From: Pseudomonas typographi
GTDB lineage: Bacteria; Pseudomonadota; Gammaproteobacteria; Pseudomonadales; Pseudomonadaceae
Direction: 5' to 3'
Assembly: GCF_014694385.1 (NCBI RefSeq)
Contig: NZ_JAAOCA010000011.1
Span: 98,948-162,947 of the forward strand
DNA: 64,000 nucleotides
How positions within the stretch are numbered: the first letter of the stretch is position 1; the number at the start of each line of letters is the position of its first letter. The notes beneath the pieces are model-generated. The model ran no database searches, was not told the origin of the DNA, and was given only the letters and a program-made list of their open reading frames with translations. Shown here one piece after another: positions 25,797 through 35,985 of the stretch. A program made the translations under genes and the position numbers.

Positions 25797-28421
25797 TCAC
25801 AGCCCTTGTTCGACGAACGGCACGGCCAAGGCCAGGGCGCCGTCCAAGGCCGTGGCGTCGACGCCGCCACCCTGGGCCATATCCGGGCGGCCACCGCCCT
25901 TGCCGCCTACGGCAGCGGCGGCCTGTTTCATCAGGTCGCCGGCCTTGAGCTTGGCCGACAGCGCCTTGGTCACGCCGGCCACCAGCACCACTTTATCCTC
26001 GTGCACACCGCCCAGCAGGATCACACCCTGGCCCAACTTGTTCTTGAGTTGGTCGACCAGGGCCAACAGCCCCTTGCCGTCCACCCCGTCCAGGCGCGCG
26101 GCCAGCACCTGCACGCCCTTGACCGCCACGGCCTGGGCCGAGAGGTCATCGCCGGCAGCACTGGCGGCCTTGGCCTGCAACTGCTCCAGGTGTTTTTCCA
26201 ACTGGCGGTTACGCTCCAGCAGTGCCGAAAGTTTGTCGACCAGGTTGTCACGGCTACCTTTGAGCAACCCGGCGGCCTCCTTAAGTTGCTCTTCGGCGCC
26301 GTTGAGCCAGGCCAGCGCGGTGGCGCCGGTGACCGCTTCGATGCGCCGCACGCCGGAAGCGACACCGCTTTCGCTGATGATCTTGAACACGCCGATATCA
26401 CCGGTGCGCTTGGCGTGAATACCGCCGCACAACTCGACGGAAAACCCCTCGCCCATGGTCAACACGCGCACCCGGTCGCCGTACTTCTCGCCGAATAACG
26501 CCATGGCGCCTTTGCCCTTGGCGCTTTCGATGTCCATTTCTTCGATCTGTACCGGCGTGTTACGGCGGATCTCTCGGTTGACGATGTCTTCAAGCACTTT
26601 GAGCTGCTCCGGCTTGACCGCCTCGAAATGGCTGAAGTCAAAGCGTAGGCGCTGGCTGTCGACCAACGAGCCCTTTTGCTGAACGTGGTCGCCGAGGATC
26701 TCGCGCAGCGCCGCGTGCAGCAGGTGGGTGGCCGAATGGTTCAGCGAGGTGGCCTGCTGCAGGTCGCCTTCGACTTCGGCGTGCACGGTTTCACCGGTTT
26801 TCAGGCCTCCCAGCGCGACCACGCCGTGGTGCAAGAAGGCGCCGCCAGATTTAGTGGTGTCGCTCACTTGGAAGCGGCTGTTACCGCCCTGCAGGTAGCC
26901 ACGGTCGCCGACCTGGCCACCGGATTCGGCATAAAACGGCGTCTGGTCCAGCACCACCACGCCCTCCTCGCCTTCGGCCAACGCCTGCACGGCCTGGCCG
27001 CCCTTGTACAGCGCCACGATGGTGCCTTGGCCGCTGTGGCTGTGGTAGCCGAGAAACTGGGTGTCGTTCTCCACCTTGACCAGGCTGTTGTAGTCCAGGC
27101 CAAAGGCGCTTGCCGAACGGGCGCGTTCGCGCTGGGCGTTCATTTCGCGCTCGAAGCCGGCTTCGTCGAGGGTGAGTTCGCGCTCGCGGGCGATGTCGGC
27201 GGTCAGGTCCATCGGGAAGCCGTAGGTGTCGTACAGCTTGAATACCACTTCACCCGGTACCACGTTACCCTTGAGTTCGGCCAGGTCTTGCTCGAGGATC
27301 TTCAAACCCTGCTCCAGGGTTTTGGCGAACTGTTCTTCTTCGCCCTTGAGTACGCGCTCTATGTGCGCCTGCTGGGTCTTGAGTTCAGGGAACGCAGCGC
27401 CCATCTCGGCCACCAGCGCGGCGACGATGCGATAGAAGAAGCTGCCCTTGGCGCCCAGCTTGTTACCGTGGCGGCAGGCGCGGCGGATGATGCGGCGCAG
27501 CACGTAGCCGCGGCCTTCGTTGGACGGCAACACGCCGTCGGCTATCAAAAAGCCGCAGGAGCGGATGTGGTCGGCCACCACCTTGAGCGAGGGCTGCTCG
27601 GCATTCTCGCAACCAATGGCCTGGGCCGCTGCGGCCAGCAGGTGCTGGAATAAGTCGATCTCGTAGTTCGAGTGCACGTGCTGCAGCACCGCGCTGATGC
27701 GCTCCAGCCCCATGCCGGTGTCTACCGACGGTGCCGGCAGCGGGTGCAGTACGCCGTCGGCGGTACGGTTGAACTGCATGAATACGTTGTTCCAGATCTC
27801 GATGTAGCGGTCGCCGTCTTCTTCCGGCGAGCCGGGCGGGCCGCCCCAGATATCCGGGCCGTGATCATAGAAAATCTCGGTGCACGGGCCGCAGGGGCCG
27901 GTGTCGCCCATGGTCCAGAAGTTGTCCGACGCATAGGGCGCGCCTTTGTTGTCACCGATGCGCACCATGCGCTCGGCCGGCACGCCCACCTCGCGGGTCC
28001 AGATGTCGTAGGCTTCGTCATCGCTGGCGTACACGGTGACCCAGAGCTTGTCCTTGGGCAGGTTCAGCCATTTTTCGCTGGTAAGGAAGGCCCAGGCGAA
28101 GGTGATCGCATCGCGCTTGAAATAGTCGCCGAAGCTGAAGTTGCCGAGCATTTCGAAGAACGTATGGTGGCGGGCGGTGTAACCCACGTTTTCCAGGTCG
28201 TTGTGCTTGCCGCCAGCGCGCACGCACTTCTGGCTGCTTACCGCGCGGGTGTAGGCGCGTTTTTCCTGGCCCAGGAAGCAGTCCTTGAACTGGTTCATCC
28301 CCGCGTTGGTGAACAGCAGGGTCGGGTCGTTGCTGGGGATCAGCGAGCTGGAGGCGACACGGGTGTGGCCTTGCTCTTCGAAGAAGCGAAGGAAGGCTTC
28401 ACGGATTTCTGCGCTTTTCAT
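25797..28421 (-). CDS. alaS: Alanyl-tRNA synthetase
   Basis: An 874-residue class II synthetase of normal length. The catalytic domain starts [11 protein letters not shown] and includes motif 2 around [16 protein letters not shown] and motif 3 near G-M-G-L-E-R-I. The tRNA-recognition region follows, then the editing domain with the H-S-A-T-H and C-G-G-I-H zinc motifs, and a C-terminal C-Ala domain (about 720-874). The frame is open 24 codons upstream, but the ATG at 28421 matches the family start and has a GGAAGAACC-type leader. It lies upstream of lysC in the conserved alaS-lysC-csrA order. Confidence 0.97.
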   Translation of the reverse strand: MKSAEIREAFLRFFEEQGHTRVASSSLIPSNDPTLLFTNAGMNQFKDCFLGQEKRAYTRAVSSQKCVRAGGKHNDLENVGYTARHHTFFEMLGNFSFGDYFKRDAITFAWAFLTSEKWLNLPKDKLWVTVYASDDEAYDIWTREVGVPAERMVRIGDNKGAPYASDNFWTMGDTGPCGPCTEIFYDHGPDIWGGPPGSPEEDGDRYIEIWNNVFMQFNRTADGVLHPLPAPSVDTGMGLERISAVLQHVHSNYEIDLFQHLLAAAAQAIGCENAEQPSLKVVADHIRSCGFLIADGVLPSNEGRGYVLRRIIRRACRHGNKLGAKGSFFYRIVAALVAEMGAAFPELKTQQAHIERVLKGEEEQFAKTLEQGLKILEQDLAELKGNVVPGEVVFKLYDTYGFPMDLTADIARERELTLDEAGFEREMNAQRERARSASAFGLDYNSLVKVENDTQFLGYHSHSGQGTIVALYKGGQAVQALAEGEEGVVVLDQTPFYAESGGQVGDRGYLQGGNSRFQVSDTTKSGGAFLHHGVVALGGLKTGETVHAEVEGDLQQATSLNHSATHLLHAALREILGDHVQQKGSLVDSQRLRFDFSHFEAVKPEQLKVLEDIVNREIRRNTPVQIEEMDIESAKGKGAMALFGEKYGDRVRVLTMGEGFSVELCGGIHAKRTGDIGVFKIISESGVASGVRRIEAVTGATALAWLNGAEEQLKEAAGLLKGSRDNLVDKLSALLERNRQLEKHLEQLQAKAASAAGDDLSAQAVAVKGVQVLAARLDGVDGKGLLALVDQLKNKLGQGVILLGGVHEDKVVLVAGVTKALSAKLKAGDLMKQAAAAVGGKGGGRPDMAQGGGVDATALDGALALAVPFVEQGL

Positions 28422-28564
28422 AGGTTCTTCCACGGGGACAGCGGCCGGAGGCGAGTGCTTATTGTCGGTCGAATCGACGGCAAAGGGCCGCATTATATAG
28501 GCCCTGCCGCCGCGGTACAGCCGGTTTATACGCGCAGTGCGATTGTTTTCGCCCCGCGCCCGGG

Positions 28565-29569
28565 TCAGTGCCGGGCAAAACTTGCAAAAACCTGCACCAC
28601 ATGGTCGACCTGCGCGGTGCTCACATCCAGATGGGTGACCAGCCGCAGGCGGCTTGCGGCACTTAGCCGCACGCCGCGCTGGGCAGCATGGGCCTTGAAT
28701 GGCTCGGCATGTTCACCCAACTGAACGTAGACCATGTTGGTCTGCACCGGCTCGACTTCGTAGCCTAGCTCCGCCAAGCCGCCGGCCAGCCGCTGGGCGT
28801 TGTCGTGGTCAAGGGCCAGGCGCTCGACCTGGTGCTCAAGGGCATACAACCCCGCCGCGGCGAGCACGCCCGCTTGGCGCATGCCGCCACCGAGCATTTT
28901 GCGCAGGCGCGTGGCCTTGCCGATAAAACCGCGCTCGCCAAGCAGTACCGAGCCCACCGGCGCACCCAACCCCTTGGACAAACACACCGATACCGAATCG
29001 AAGTGCTGGGTCACCTGCCGCGCGTCCACACCTAAGCGCACCGAGGCATTGAACAGCCGTGCGCCGTCCAGGTGCAGCGCCAGGCCGTGTTCACGGGTGA
29101 ATTGCCGTGCGCGTGCCAGGTACGCTTGGGGTAACACCTTACCCTGGGTGGTGTTTTCCAGCGCCAGCAGGCGGGTGCGGGCGAAGTGGAAGTCGTTAGG
29201 CTTGATGGCCGCGGCCACCCGCGCCAAATCCAGGCTGCCATCTGCTTCGAATTCCAGCGGCTGCGGTTGGATCGAGCCGAGCACCGCGGCGCCGCCGCCT
29301 TCATATTTATAGGTGTGGGCTTGCTGGCCAACGATGTATTCATCGCCCCGATCACAATGGGCCATCAAACCGAGCAGGTTGCTCATGGTGCCGCTGGGCA
29401 CAAACAACCCGGCCTCGAAACCCAAGCGCTCAGCCAACTGCGCCTGCAGGCGGTTCACCGTAGGGTCTTCGCCGTACACATCATCGCCGGTTTCGGCGCG
29501 GGCCATGGCCGCGAGCATGCCTGCACACGGCTGGGTGACGGTGTCGCTGCGTAGATCGATAACGCTCAT
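28565..29569 (-). CDS. ltaE: Low-specificity L-threonine aldolase
   Basis: A 334-residue fold-type I PLP enzyme that splits L-threonine or L-allo-threonine to glycine and acetaldehyde. Key features: starts [11 protein letters not shown]; His84 in G-Q-Q-A-H-T stacks on PLP; L-H-L-D-G-A-R near 165-171; PLP lysine 199 in [13 protein letters not shown]. The chosen start removes a 17-residue unlikely extension and is preceded by GGGGG. The gene lies upstream of alaS on the same strand, where this neighbour order is usual for pseudomonads. Confidence 0.92.
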   Translation of the reverse strand: MSVIDLRSDTVTQPCAGMLAAMARAETGDDVYGEDPTVNRLQAQLAERLGFEAGLFVPSGTMSNLLGLMAHCDRGDEYIVGQQAHTYKYEGGGAAVLGSIQPQPLEFEADGSLDLARVAAAIKPNDFHFARTRLLALENTTQGKVLPQAYLARARQFTREHGLALHLDGARLFNASVRLGVDARQVTQHFDSVSVCLSKGLGAPVGSVLLGERGFIGKATRLRKMLGGGMRQAGVLAAAGLYALEHQVERLALDHDNAQRLAGGLAELGYEVEPVQTNMVYVQLGEHAEPFKAHAAQRGVRLSAASRLRLVTHLDVSTAQVDHVVQVFASFARH

Positions 29570-29710
29570 GAGGCCCCCAATAGGCGTCCGGTGGATGTAT
29601 CCAGCCATTACTGCGGCCAATGCCGCGAATAATCAACCCATACCCTCGGTTACCAGACGCCGTGCACGTTAATGAAAACTATGGTAATAATTGGGCCGCC
29701 GCACAGCGGC

Positions 29711-29854
29711 AACGTTCTCAGGGCGGGGTGCGATTCCCCACCGGCGGTAATGGCGTGCAATGCGCCTAGCCCGCGAGCGCTCGCTTCGGCGAGGCCAGCA
29801 GACCCGGTGCGATTCCGGGGCCGACGGTAACAGTCCGGATGAAGAGAGAACGGG
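29711..29854 (+). ncRNA. FMN riboswitch (RFN element)
   Basis: All conserved RFN boxes are visible: the GGGCGGGGTGCGATTCCCCA / CCGGCGGTAA block (29731-29750), a variable stem (about 29765-29800), the second GTGCGATTCCGGGGCC / GACGGTAACAGTCC block (about 29808-29837) and the closing GGATGAAGAGAGAACGGG (to 29854). It is followed by the lumazine synthase gene at 29942. FMN binding would switch that gene off. Confidence 0.95.
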
Positions 29855-29909
29855 ATTCATGCCCAAGGGCCGCCTGCGCGTACCCTTCAATCCCCTTCGA
29901 TCCGATTGC

Positions 29910-29933
29910 CCTGTTTGTCTTAATAAACAGGAG
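29910..29933 (+). promoter_or_regulatory. Hairpin covering the ribosome-binding site (riboswitch expression platform)
   Basis: CCTGTTT (29910-29916) pairs perfectly with AAACAGG (29925-29931). The 3' strand includes the first bases of AGGAG (29929-29933), the Shine-Dalgarno sequence of the lumazine synthase gene starting at 29942. This is the layout of a translational riboswitch in which ligand binding hides the ribosome-binding site. Confidence 0.65.
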
Positions 29934-29941
29934 ATCCAAGC

Positions 29942-30439
29942 ATGCAACCCACCCCCATCGACAGCAAGCACGAGCGCATCGCGTTCATCCAGGCCTGCTG
30001 GCACAAAGACATTGTCGACCAGGCGCGCAAAGGCTTCGTCGAAACACTCCCTCAATTGGGCTACAGCGAGCAGGATGTCGACTTCTTCGAAGTGGGCGGC
30101 GCATTTGAAATTCCCCTGCACGCCAAACTGCTTGCACAAAGCGGCCGCTACGGCGGCGTGGTCGGTGCCGCGCTGGTGGTCGATGGGGGCATCTACCGCC
30201 ACGAGTTCGTGGCGCAAAGCGTAGTCAGCGCGCTGATGCAGGTGCAGCTTGAAACGCAAGTACCGGTGTTTTCGGTGGTGCTGACCCCGCACCACTTTCA
30301 CGATGGCCAAGAACACCACGGCTACTTTTTCCGCCACTTCGAGCACAAGGGCCAGGAAGCGGCGCGCACCTGCGCCGATACCATGGCCAAGGTCCGCGGC
30401 TTGCGCCGGTTGCAGGGCCAGCAAAAGGTGGCGGTGTAG
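29942..30439 (+). CDS. ribH: 6,7-dimethyl-8-ribityllumazine synthase, type II (RibH2-like)
   Basis: A 165-residue lumazine synthase, penultimate step of riboflavin synthesis, joining the ribityl-pyrimidine with 3,4-dihydroxy-2-butanone 4-phosphate. It has F-I-Q-A-C-W-H near the start (ribityl-ring pocket Trp), V-G-G-A-F-E-I-P-L-H (about 51-60) and G-A-A-L-V-V-D-G-G-I-Y-R-H (about 75-87), patterns of the decameric type II enzymes of Brucella and rhizobia rather than housekeeping RibH. It is probably an additional isoenzyme beside a housekeeping copy elsewhere. Controlled by the FMN riboswitch immediately upstream. It occupies the place where aruE would be expected. Confidence 0.88.
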   Translation: MQPTPIDSKHERIAFIQACWHKDIVDQARKGFVETLPQLGYSEQDVDFFEVGGAFEIPLHAKLLAQSGRYGGVVGAALVVDGGIYRHEFVAQSVVSALMQVQLETQVPVFSVVLTPHHFHDGQEHHGYFFRHFEHKGQEAARTCADTMAKVRGLRRLQGQQKVAV

Positions 30440-30523
30440 CGCCTACCCGGGCGGCGCGCGGCTTGCCGCGCCAGCTGCCCGGCACCGCCGCCGGGGCGGC
30501 GAAAGCCTTTGTGTATAACAGTT
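30440..30523. terminator. GC-rich hairpins between convergent genes
   Basis: The gap contains GCGCGGCTTGCCGCGC (a tight stem-loop around 30457-30473) and CCGCCGCCGGGGCGGCG, which can also pair. These could stop transcription from the lumazine synthase gene and from the opposite small gene. No strong T-tract is visible. Confidence 0.35.
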
Positions 30524-30820
30524 TTAGTGATGGTGGCCGCAATCTGGCCCATGCACATGCCCATCGCCCGCGCCATCGGCGGGGTCGGCCGGCTCCATTT
30601 CCAACTGCAAGCTGACCAAATTAGTGGCCATCGGCCGTAATACCAAATTGGCGTATTCGGTGTCGCCATCTTCTACATCCACCCCGATCAGCAATTGGCC
30701 ACTGCCGTCTTGCTGAACCCACAACTCGCGGCCCTGCCACACCACCGCCAGGCGGGTGCAAGAGGTTTCCAGTTGGGTACCGTCATCATCTTCGAGGATC
30801 AAGCGCAGCGCATCGGCCAT
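30524..30820 (-). CDS. Small conserved protein of the arginine locus (PA0900-like)
   Basis: A 98-residue acidic protein starting M-A-D-A-L-R-L-I-L-E-D-D-D-G-T. It contains L-E-T-S-C-T-R-L-A-V-V-W-Q-G and D-T-E-Y-A-N-L-V-L-R-P and ends with a His-rich C-G-H-H-H tail that could bind metal. In P. aeruginosa and P. putida a small gene of this kind lies between aruB and aruE; its function is unknown. The ATG at 30820 has GGGAA seven bases upstream; an ATG at 30835 is the alternative. Here it follows aruG directly with a 157-base gap, because aruD and aruB are missing. Confidence 0.7.
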   Translation of the reverse strand: MADALRLILEDDDGTQLETSCTRLAVVWQGRELWVQQDGSGQLLIGVDVEDGDTEYANLVLRPMATNLVSLQLEMEPADPADGAGDGHVHGPDCGHHH

Positions 30821-30977
30821 GTGTTGTGTTCCCATGATGTCAAAGTTCAAAAAGATAAACCACGCCGAAGCCCAACGGCCCGGCCAGCTTACCAACGCCT
30901 TGAAGGTTTAGCCCTGCCGCTGCCGGGGCGGGTGCTGGGGTGCAGCCATCATAACCCCTCGCTTGGCCACTGCCACC

Positions 30978-32003
30978 TCATGCTCGGCTGGCCGGTGGCG
31001 CCAGCGGTACCGCGCGCACCTGGTCGCCAGCGTACAAGCGCAGGCGCTGAGCGGTGGCCGGGTCTACCACCAAGGTGCCGGCGGCCAACCGGGCGGGCGC
31101 GACAACGATGCGGCAGGCTTCGCGCAGGCGGTTATGAATCAGGTAAGCCGGGGCCTCATCGCCGGCAGTGCCCACCGCCAGGATCAGCGTCTGGCTGTCG
31201 CGCACCGCACGAATCTTGCTGGTTTCGCACTCCAGTGCAGGGCCTGCATCGAAGATATCGACATAGCCCTGGTAGCTGAAACCCTCGGCCTGCAGCATCG
31301 CCATTGCAGGTTCCGTGTGCGGGTGCACACGGCCGATCACCTTGCGCGCCGCCTCGGACAGAAAGCAGGTGTACAGCGGAAACTTCGGCATCAGTTCGGC
31401 GATGAACGCGCGGTTGCCCACACCGGTCAGGTAGTCGGCCTGGCTGAACTCCATCTTGAAAAAATGCCGGCCCAAGCTTTCCCAGAATGGCGAACGGCCG
31501 TTTTCGTCGGGCATGCCGCGCAATTCGGCCATCACCTTGCGCCCGAACAATTCCGGGAACTGCGCGATGAACAGCAAGCGCGCCTTGGCCAGCAGGCGGC
31601 CATTGAGCCCGCGGCGCAAGTCTTCGCGCAAAAACAGCGAGCACAGCTCGGAGTTGCCGGTGAGGTCGTTGGCCAGAAACAGCGTGGGAATCTCGCGGTA
31701 GATGTCCAATTCCCGCGAGGCGCTGACCGTCAGCCCCACCCGGTAGTTGTACCAGGGCTCACGTTGGCCCACCGCGGCGACGATACCGCTGATGCCGACC
31801 ACTTCACCGGCATCGGTTTCCAGCACGAACAGGTAGTCGGCATCTGCGCGCGAGGCTTCGCCGCGAAAGGTTTTCTCTGCCGCTTCCACTCGCTGGGCCA
31901 GGCGCTGCTCGTTGGCCGGCAAGGTGGTCAGGCCGGCCCCGGTGCCGCGGGCCAGGTCGATCAAGGCCGGCAGGTCGGTGCTGCGGGCGGGGCGAACGAT
32001 CAT
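30978..32003 (-). CDS. aruG: Arginine N-succinyltransferase, beta subunit
   Basis: A 341-residue AstA-family subunit. With AruF it succinylates arginine (and ornithine), the first step of the AST catabolic pathway. Family motifs: starts M-I-V-R-P-A-R-S-T-D-L-P-A-L, then L-A-R-G-T-G-A-G-L-T-T-L, A-D-Y-L-F-V-L-E-T (about 75-83), G-I-S-G-I-V-A-A-V-G and N-Y-R-V-G-L-T-V. The C-terminal G-P-A-L-E-C-E-T-S-K-I-R-A-V-R resembles the matching block in AruF. It follows aruF by 31 bases. Unlike in other pseudomonads, no aruD or aruB follows. Confidence 0.95.
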   Translation of the reverse strand: MIVRPARSTDLPALIDLARGTGAGLTTLPANEQRLAQRVEAAEKTFRGEASRADADYLFVLETDAGEVVGISGIVAAVGQREPWYNYRVGLTVSASRELDIYREIPTLFLANDLTGNSELCSLFLREDLRRGLNGRLLAKARLLFIAQFPELFGRKVMAELRGMPDENGRSPFWESLGRHFFKMEFSQADYLTGVGNRAFIAELMPKFPLYTCFLSEAARKVIGRVHPHTEPAMAMLQAEGFSYQGYVDIFDAGPALECETSKIRAVRDSQTLILAVGTAGDEAPAYLIHNRLREACRIVVAPARLAAGTLVVDPATAQRLRLYAGDQVRAVPLAPPASRA

Positions 32004-32034
32004 GCTTTCTCCTCAGGCGAGCGCAGGGCAACCT

Positions 32035-33057
32035 TCACACAGCCACCAAGCGCACGTCGTCGCCCTCGGTGATTTTCAACGCTTGCGCCGCGGCGGCACC
32101 CAGCAACAGCGGCTGCCCAGGCGCCCAGTGTAGCTCCAGCAACGTGGCGCGGTAATCTTGCAGCAGCGTGTTGCTCACCAGGTATGGTCGCCCGCCAGGC
32201 GTGGCGGCGCCCTGTTGCAGCGTGGCCTGCGCCAGCTGGCTTTGGGCGATCGAGCGGATGCTCGACACCCGCGCATGCAGCGTGGGCCCGCCATCGAACA
32301 CATCGATGTAATGGTCGGTTTCAAAGCCTTCTCGCATCAAGATGTCGAAGGTGACCTGCGCGCGCGGGTGCACTTGGCCCATGGCCTCTTGGGCAGCGTC
32401 TGGCAGCAGGGGCACGTAGATCGGGTAATGGGGCATCAGTTCGGCCAGGAAGGTACGGCTTTTGAGCCCGCACAAGCGCTCGGCCTCGGCGTAACTGACA
32501 TCGAAGAAATTACGCCCGATGGCGTCCCAGAACGGTGAATCGCCGTTTTCGTCGCTGTACCCGACGATTTCGGTCACCACCGATTCGGCGAAGCGCTCCG
32601 GGTGGGAGGCCATAAACAGCAGGCGGGCCCGGGAGTTCAGCTCTGCCCAAGGGCTGCGCACCCGCTCGGGCACCACGTAAAAACTGGTAAGCAGGCTGTT
32701 GCCGGTCAGGTCGTGGCATTGCGAAAGCACGTGGATTTTATTGTGGATTTTCAACTCGCGCGATGCATGCACGAAGGTTTCATTACGAAAGCTGTAAAAC
32801 GGCGCCGAATAGCCGGCCGAAGCGACGATCGCCGAGCACCCTTGCAGGCGGCCGGTGGCCGTGTCTTCGAGCACGAAAAAATAGCTTTCTTCGCCGTTAA
32901 AGCTCACTTCGGCGGCAAACGAAGCCTCGGAGGCGGCGATCTTGTCGCCCAGCCGTTCGACATCGTCGGGCAGCGACGTGACCCCGATCGGGCTGTCGGC
33001 GGCCAACCGCTGAACCTCGCTTAAGTCAGCCATTAGCGCAGGGCGCATCACCAGCAT
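32035..33057 (-). CDS. aruF: Arginine N-succinyltransferase, alpha subunit
   Basis: A 340-residue AstA-family subunit, paralogous to the following AruG. It starts M-L-V-M-R-P-A-L-M-A-D-L and contains A-D-S-P-I-G-V-T-S-L-P-D-D, E-S-Y-F-F-V-L-E-D, G-C-S-A-I-V-A-S-A-G-Y and F-Y-S-F-R-N-E-T-F-V-H-A-S. It forms the heteromeric succinyltransferase with AruG. The gene lies 66 bases after aruC and 31 bases before aruG, giving one transcript expected to be induced by arginine through ArgR. Confidence 0.95.
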   Translation of the reverse strand: MLVMRPALMADLSEVQRLAADSPIGVTSLPDDVERLGDKIAASEASFAAEVSFNGEESYFFVLEDTATGRLQGCSAIVASAGYSAPFYSFRNETFVHASRELKIHNKIHVLSQCHDLTGNSLLTSFYVVPERVRSPWAELNSRARLLFMASHPERFAESVVTEIVGYSDENGDSPFWDAIGRNFFDVSYAEAERLCGLKSRTFLAELMPHYPIYVPLLPDAAQEAMGQVHPRAQVTFDILMREGFETDHYIDVFDGGPTLHARVSSIRSIAQSQLAQATLQQGAATPGGRPYLVSNTLLQDYRATLLELHWAPGQPLLLGAAAAQALKITEGDDVRLVAV

Positions 33058-33123
33058 GGTGCCACTCCTAGAATACTCAGGTACCGCCAGGCGCCGGGGC
33101 CCGCAAGCACCCGGCGCGATACG

Positions 33124-34484
<1,361 letters not shown>

Positions 34485-34646
34485 TAAAGTATCGTGAATG
34501 CGTAGTCTAAACGTTGTGCATGGGGTTTTGAATCCACCCAGGGCAGCGGCTTTAGGGTTTTATCCAGGCGCGAGGGGTGCTCAGACATTCGTACACCCAT
34601 TGTGCGCGTGGGCTCTGCCGCCAGGCAAGGTGCCGCAACGGGCCCT

Positions 34647-34721
34647 GGTGGGCTGTTTTAGACGTTGGCTGCCCCCCCATTGGCGATGCCTTTTGCTGCC
34701 CGGCGGGCGGGGCGCGTCAAG
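34647..34721. repeat. Intergenic inverted-repeat element, degenerate copy
   Basis: GGTGGGCTGTTTTAGACGTT (34647-34666) matches the left end of the family (compare 42203 and the inverse of 42335-42357). It is followed by GGCGATGCCTTTTGCTGCC, close to the interior block of copy 1, and GCGTCAAGG (34713-34721), which precedes the right end in copies 1 and 3. The right terminal repeat has decayed. Confidence 0.4.
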
Positions 34722-34813
34722 GGCAAGATTTACCGGCCTGGAGCAGTGCGGCATTGCCTGGCGCTAAAAGTGGTTAATATACGCATCCTTGAGTATTCAT
34801 CGGGCCTGCTTCC

Positions 34814-35848
34814 ATGACCGACCTCCCCCCCAAACACCTCCTGCGGGCCAGGCGAGGTCTTGGCCGAGTGACCTTATCTGATGTTGCCAACGTCGCCGGT
34901 GTGTCGCAGATGACAGCGTCACGGGCCTTGAACAAACCCCACATGGTGTCGCCTGCTTTGGTTGAGCGCGTGAAGGCCGCCGTCCTCGAAACCGGGTATG
35001 TCACCAATATGCTCGCCTCGGGGCTGGCGTCGACGCAAAGCTACTTTATTGCCGTGGTGGTGCCCAGTATCGCGTCGCTCATCTATCTGGAGTTCCTGCA
35101 AACGTTGCGGGCAGAGCTGTCCAGCGCCGGCTACCAGGTCATCTTGGGCGAGAGTGATTATGCCAAGCCGCAAGATCCCGGCTTGATCGAAGCGCTGATT
35201 GGGCGCCGCCCAGACGCGATCGTGATAGTCGGTACGGTGCAGTCTGAACAAGTGCGCGCGCAACTCGCGGCCTCTGGCATTCCCGTGGTTGAAACCTGGG
35301 ATTTGTCTGCCCAGCCGCTGCAGATGTTGGTGGGGTTTTCCCAACATGCCGTAGGCTGCGCCGCCGCCGAGTACCTGGTAGGCAAGGGCTACCGCCGTTT
35401 GGCCTTGATCGGCGCCGACGACCAGCGCGCGGCGGTACGCACCGAGGGCTTCATGGCCACCATTCGAAAGCTGGACGCCGCCATGCACGTGCCTTCCAAG
35501 GTAATCCCCGCGCCCAGCACAATGGGCGCGGGGCGCCAGGCATTGGCGCAGTTGCTGGCCGAGTACGGCGAATTGGACGCCATATTCTGCACCTCTGACA
35601 TGGTTGCCCTTGGTGTACTCACCGAAGCCAAGGCGCGCGGGCTGAAGGTCCCGCAGCAATTGGCGGTGATGGGCTATGGCGACCTGAACTTCGCTGCCGA
35701 CACCGACCCGCCATTGTCGACGGTGCGTGCCGATGGGCGGGCGATTGCGGTCAGCACCGCTCAATTGATACTGGCCCACCTTCAGGGCCGTGCCACTGGC
35801 ACCACGGTCGACGTCGGTTTTTCGATCGTCCATCGCGGTTCCGCCTGA
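34814..35848 (+). CDS. LacI-family regulator of the acid-sugar operon (GntR-like)
   Basis: A 344-residue LacI/GalR repressor. The helix-turn-helix at about 19-40 reads V-T-L-S-D-V-A-N-V-A-G-V-S-Q-M-T-A-S-R-A-L, and the hinge helix follows near 50-70. The effector domain (about 75-340) begins Y-F-I-A-V-V-V-P-S. It resembles gluconate-type (GntR) regulators. It lies upstream of, and on the same strand as, the enolase-MFS-Ldh-DapA-MFS operon, whose leader has two LacI-type palindromes it most likely binds. The gap to the next gene is 137 bases. The effector is probably a sugar acid or its keto-deoxy product. Confidence 0.9.
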   Translation: MTDLPPKHLLRARRGLGRVTLSDVANVAGVSQMTASRALNKPHMVSPALVERVKAAVLETGYVTNMLASGLASTQSYFIAVVVPSIASLIYLEFLQTLRAELSSAGYQVILGESDYAKPQDPGLIEALIGRRPDAIVIVGTVQSEQVRAQLAASGIPVVETWDLSAQPLQMLVGFSQHAVGCAAAEYLVGKGYRRLALIGADDQRAAVRTEGFMATIRKLDAAMHVPSKVIPAPSTMGAGRQALAQLLAEYGELDAIFCTSDMVALGVLTEAKARGLKVPQQLAVMGYGDLNFAADTDPPLSTVRADGRAIAVSTAQLILAHLQGRATGTTVDVGFSIVHRGSA

Positions 35849-35919
35849 CCCGCGTTCACGCGCCCCTCTTTCGGTTTATCGCTACTGGCTCGGCACCGAC
35901 GCATTTGCGCTCCGACTTA

Positions 35920-35933
35920 GTTAGCGCTATCAT
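35920..35933. promoter_or_regulatory. LacI-type operator 1
   Basis: GTTAGCGCTATCAT is a near copy of the perfect palindrome at 35939, with the central AGCGCT of LacI-family sites. Its centre is exactly 20 bases, about two helical turns, from operator 2, so two repressor dimers could bind on one DNA face. Confidence 0.7.
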
Positions 35934-35938
35934 AAACT

Positions 35939-35952
35939 TGATAGCGCTATCA
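35939..35952. promoter_or_regulatory. LacI-type operator 2 (perfect palindrome)
   Basis: TGATAGCGCTATCA is a perfect 14-bp palindrome with the central CG step typical of LacI-family operators. It lies 33 bases before the start of the enolase-superfamily gene, in its promoter or leader. The adjacent LacI-type regulator is the obvious ligand. Confidence 0.8.
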
Positions 35953-35985
35953 GCTCATACAAAAAAGCCAAGAGTCGGAGTCAGC

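Noticed and set aside
26676..28724. Long plus-strand frames across alaS and into ltaE
   Set aside because: Antisense shadows of alaS; His/Gly/Val-rich composition without any recognisable domain.
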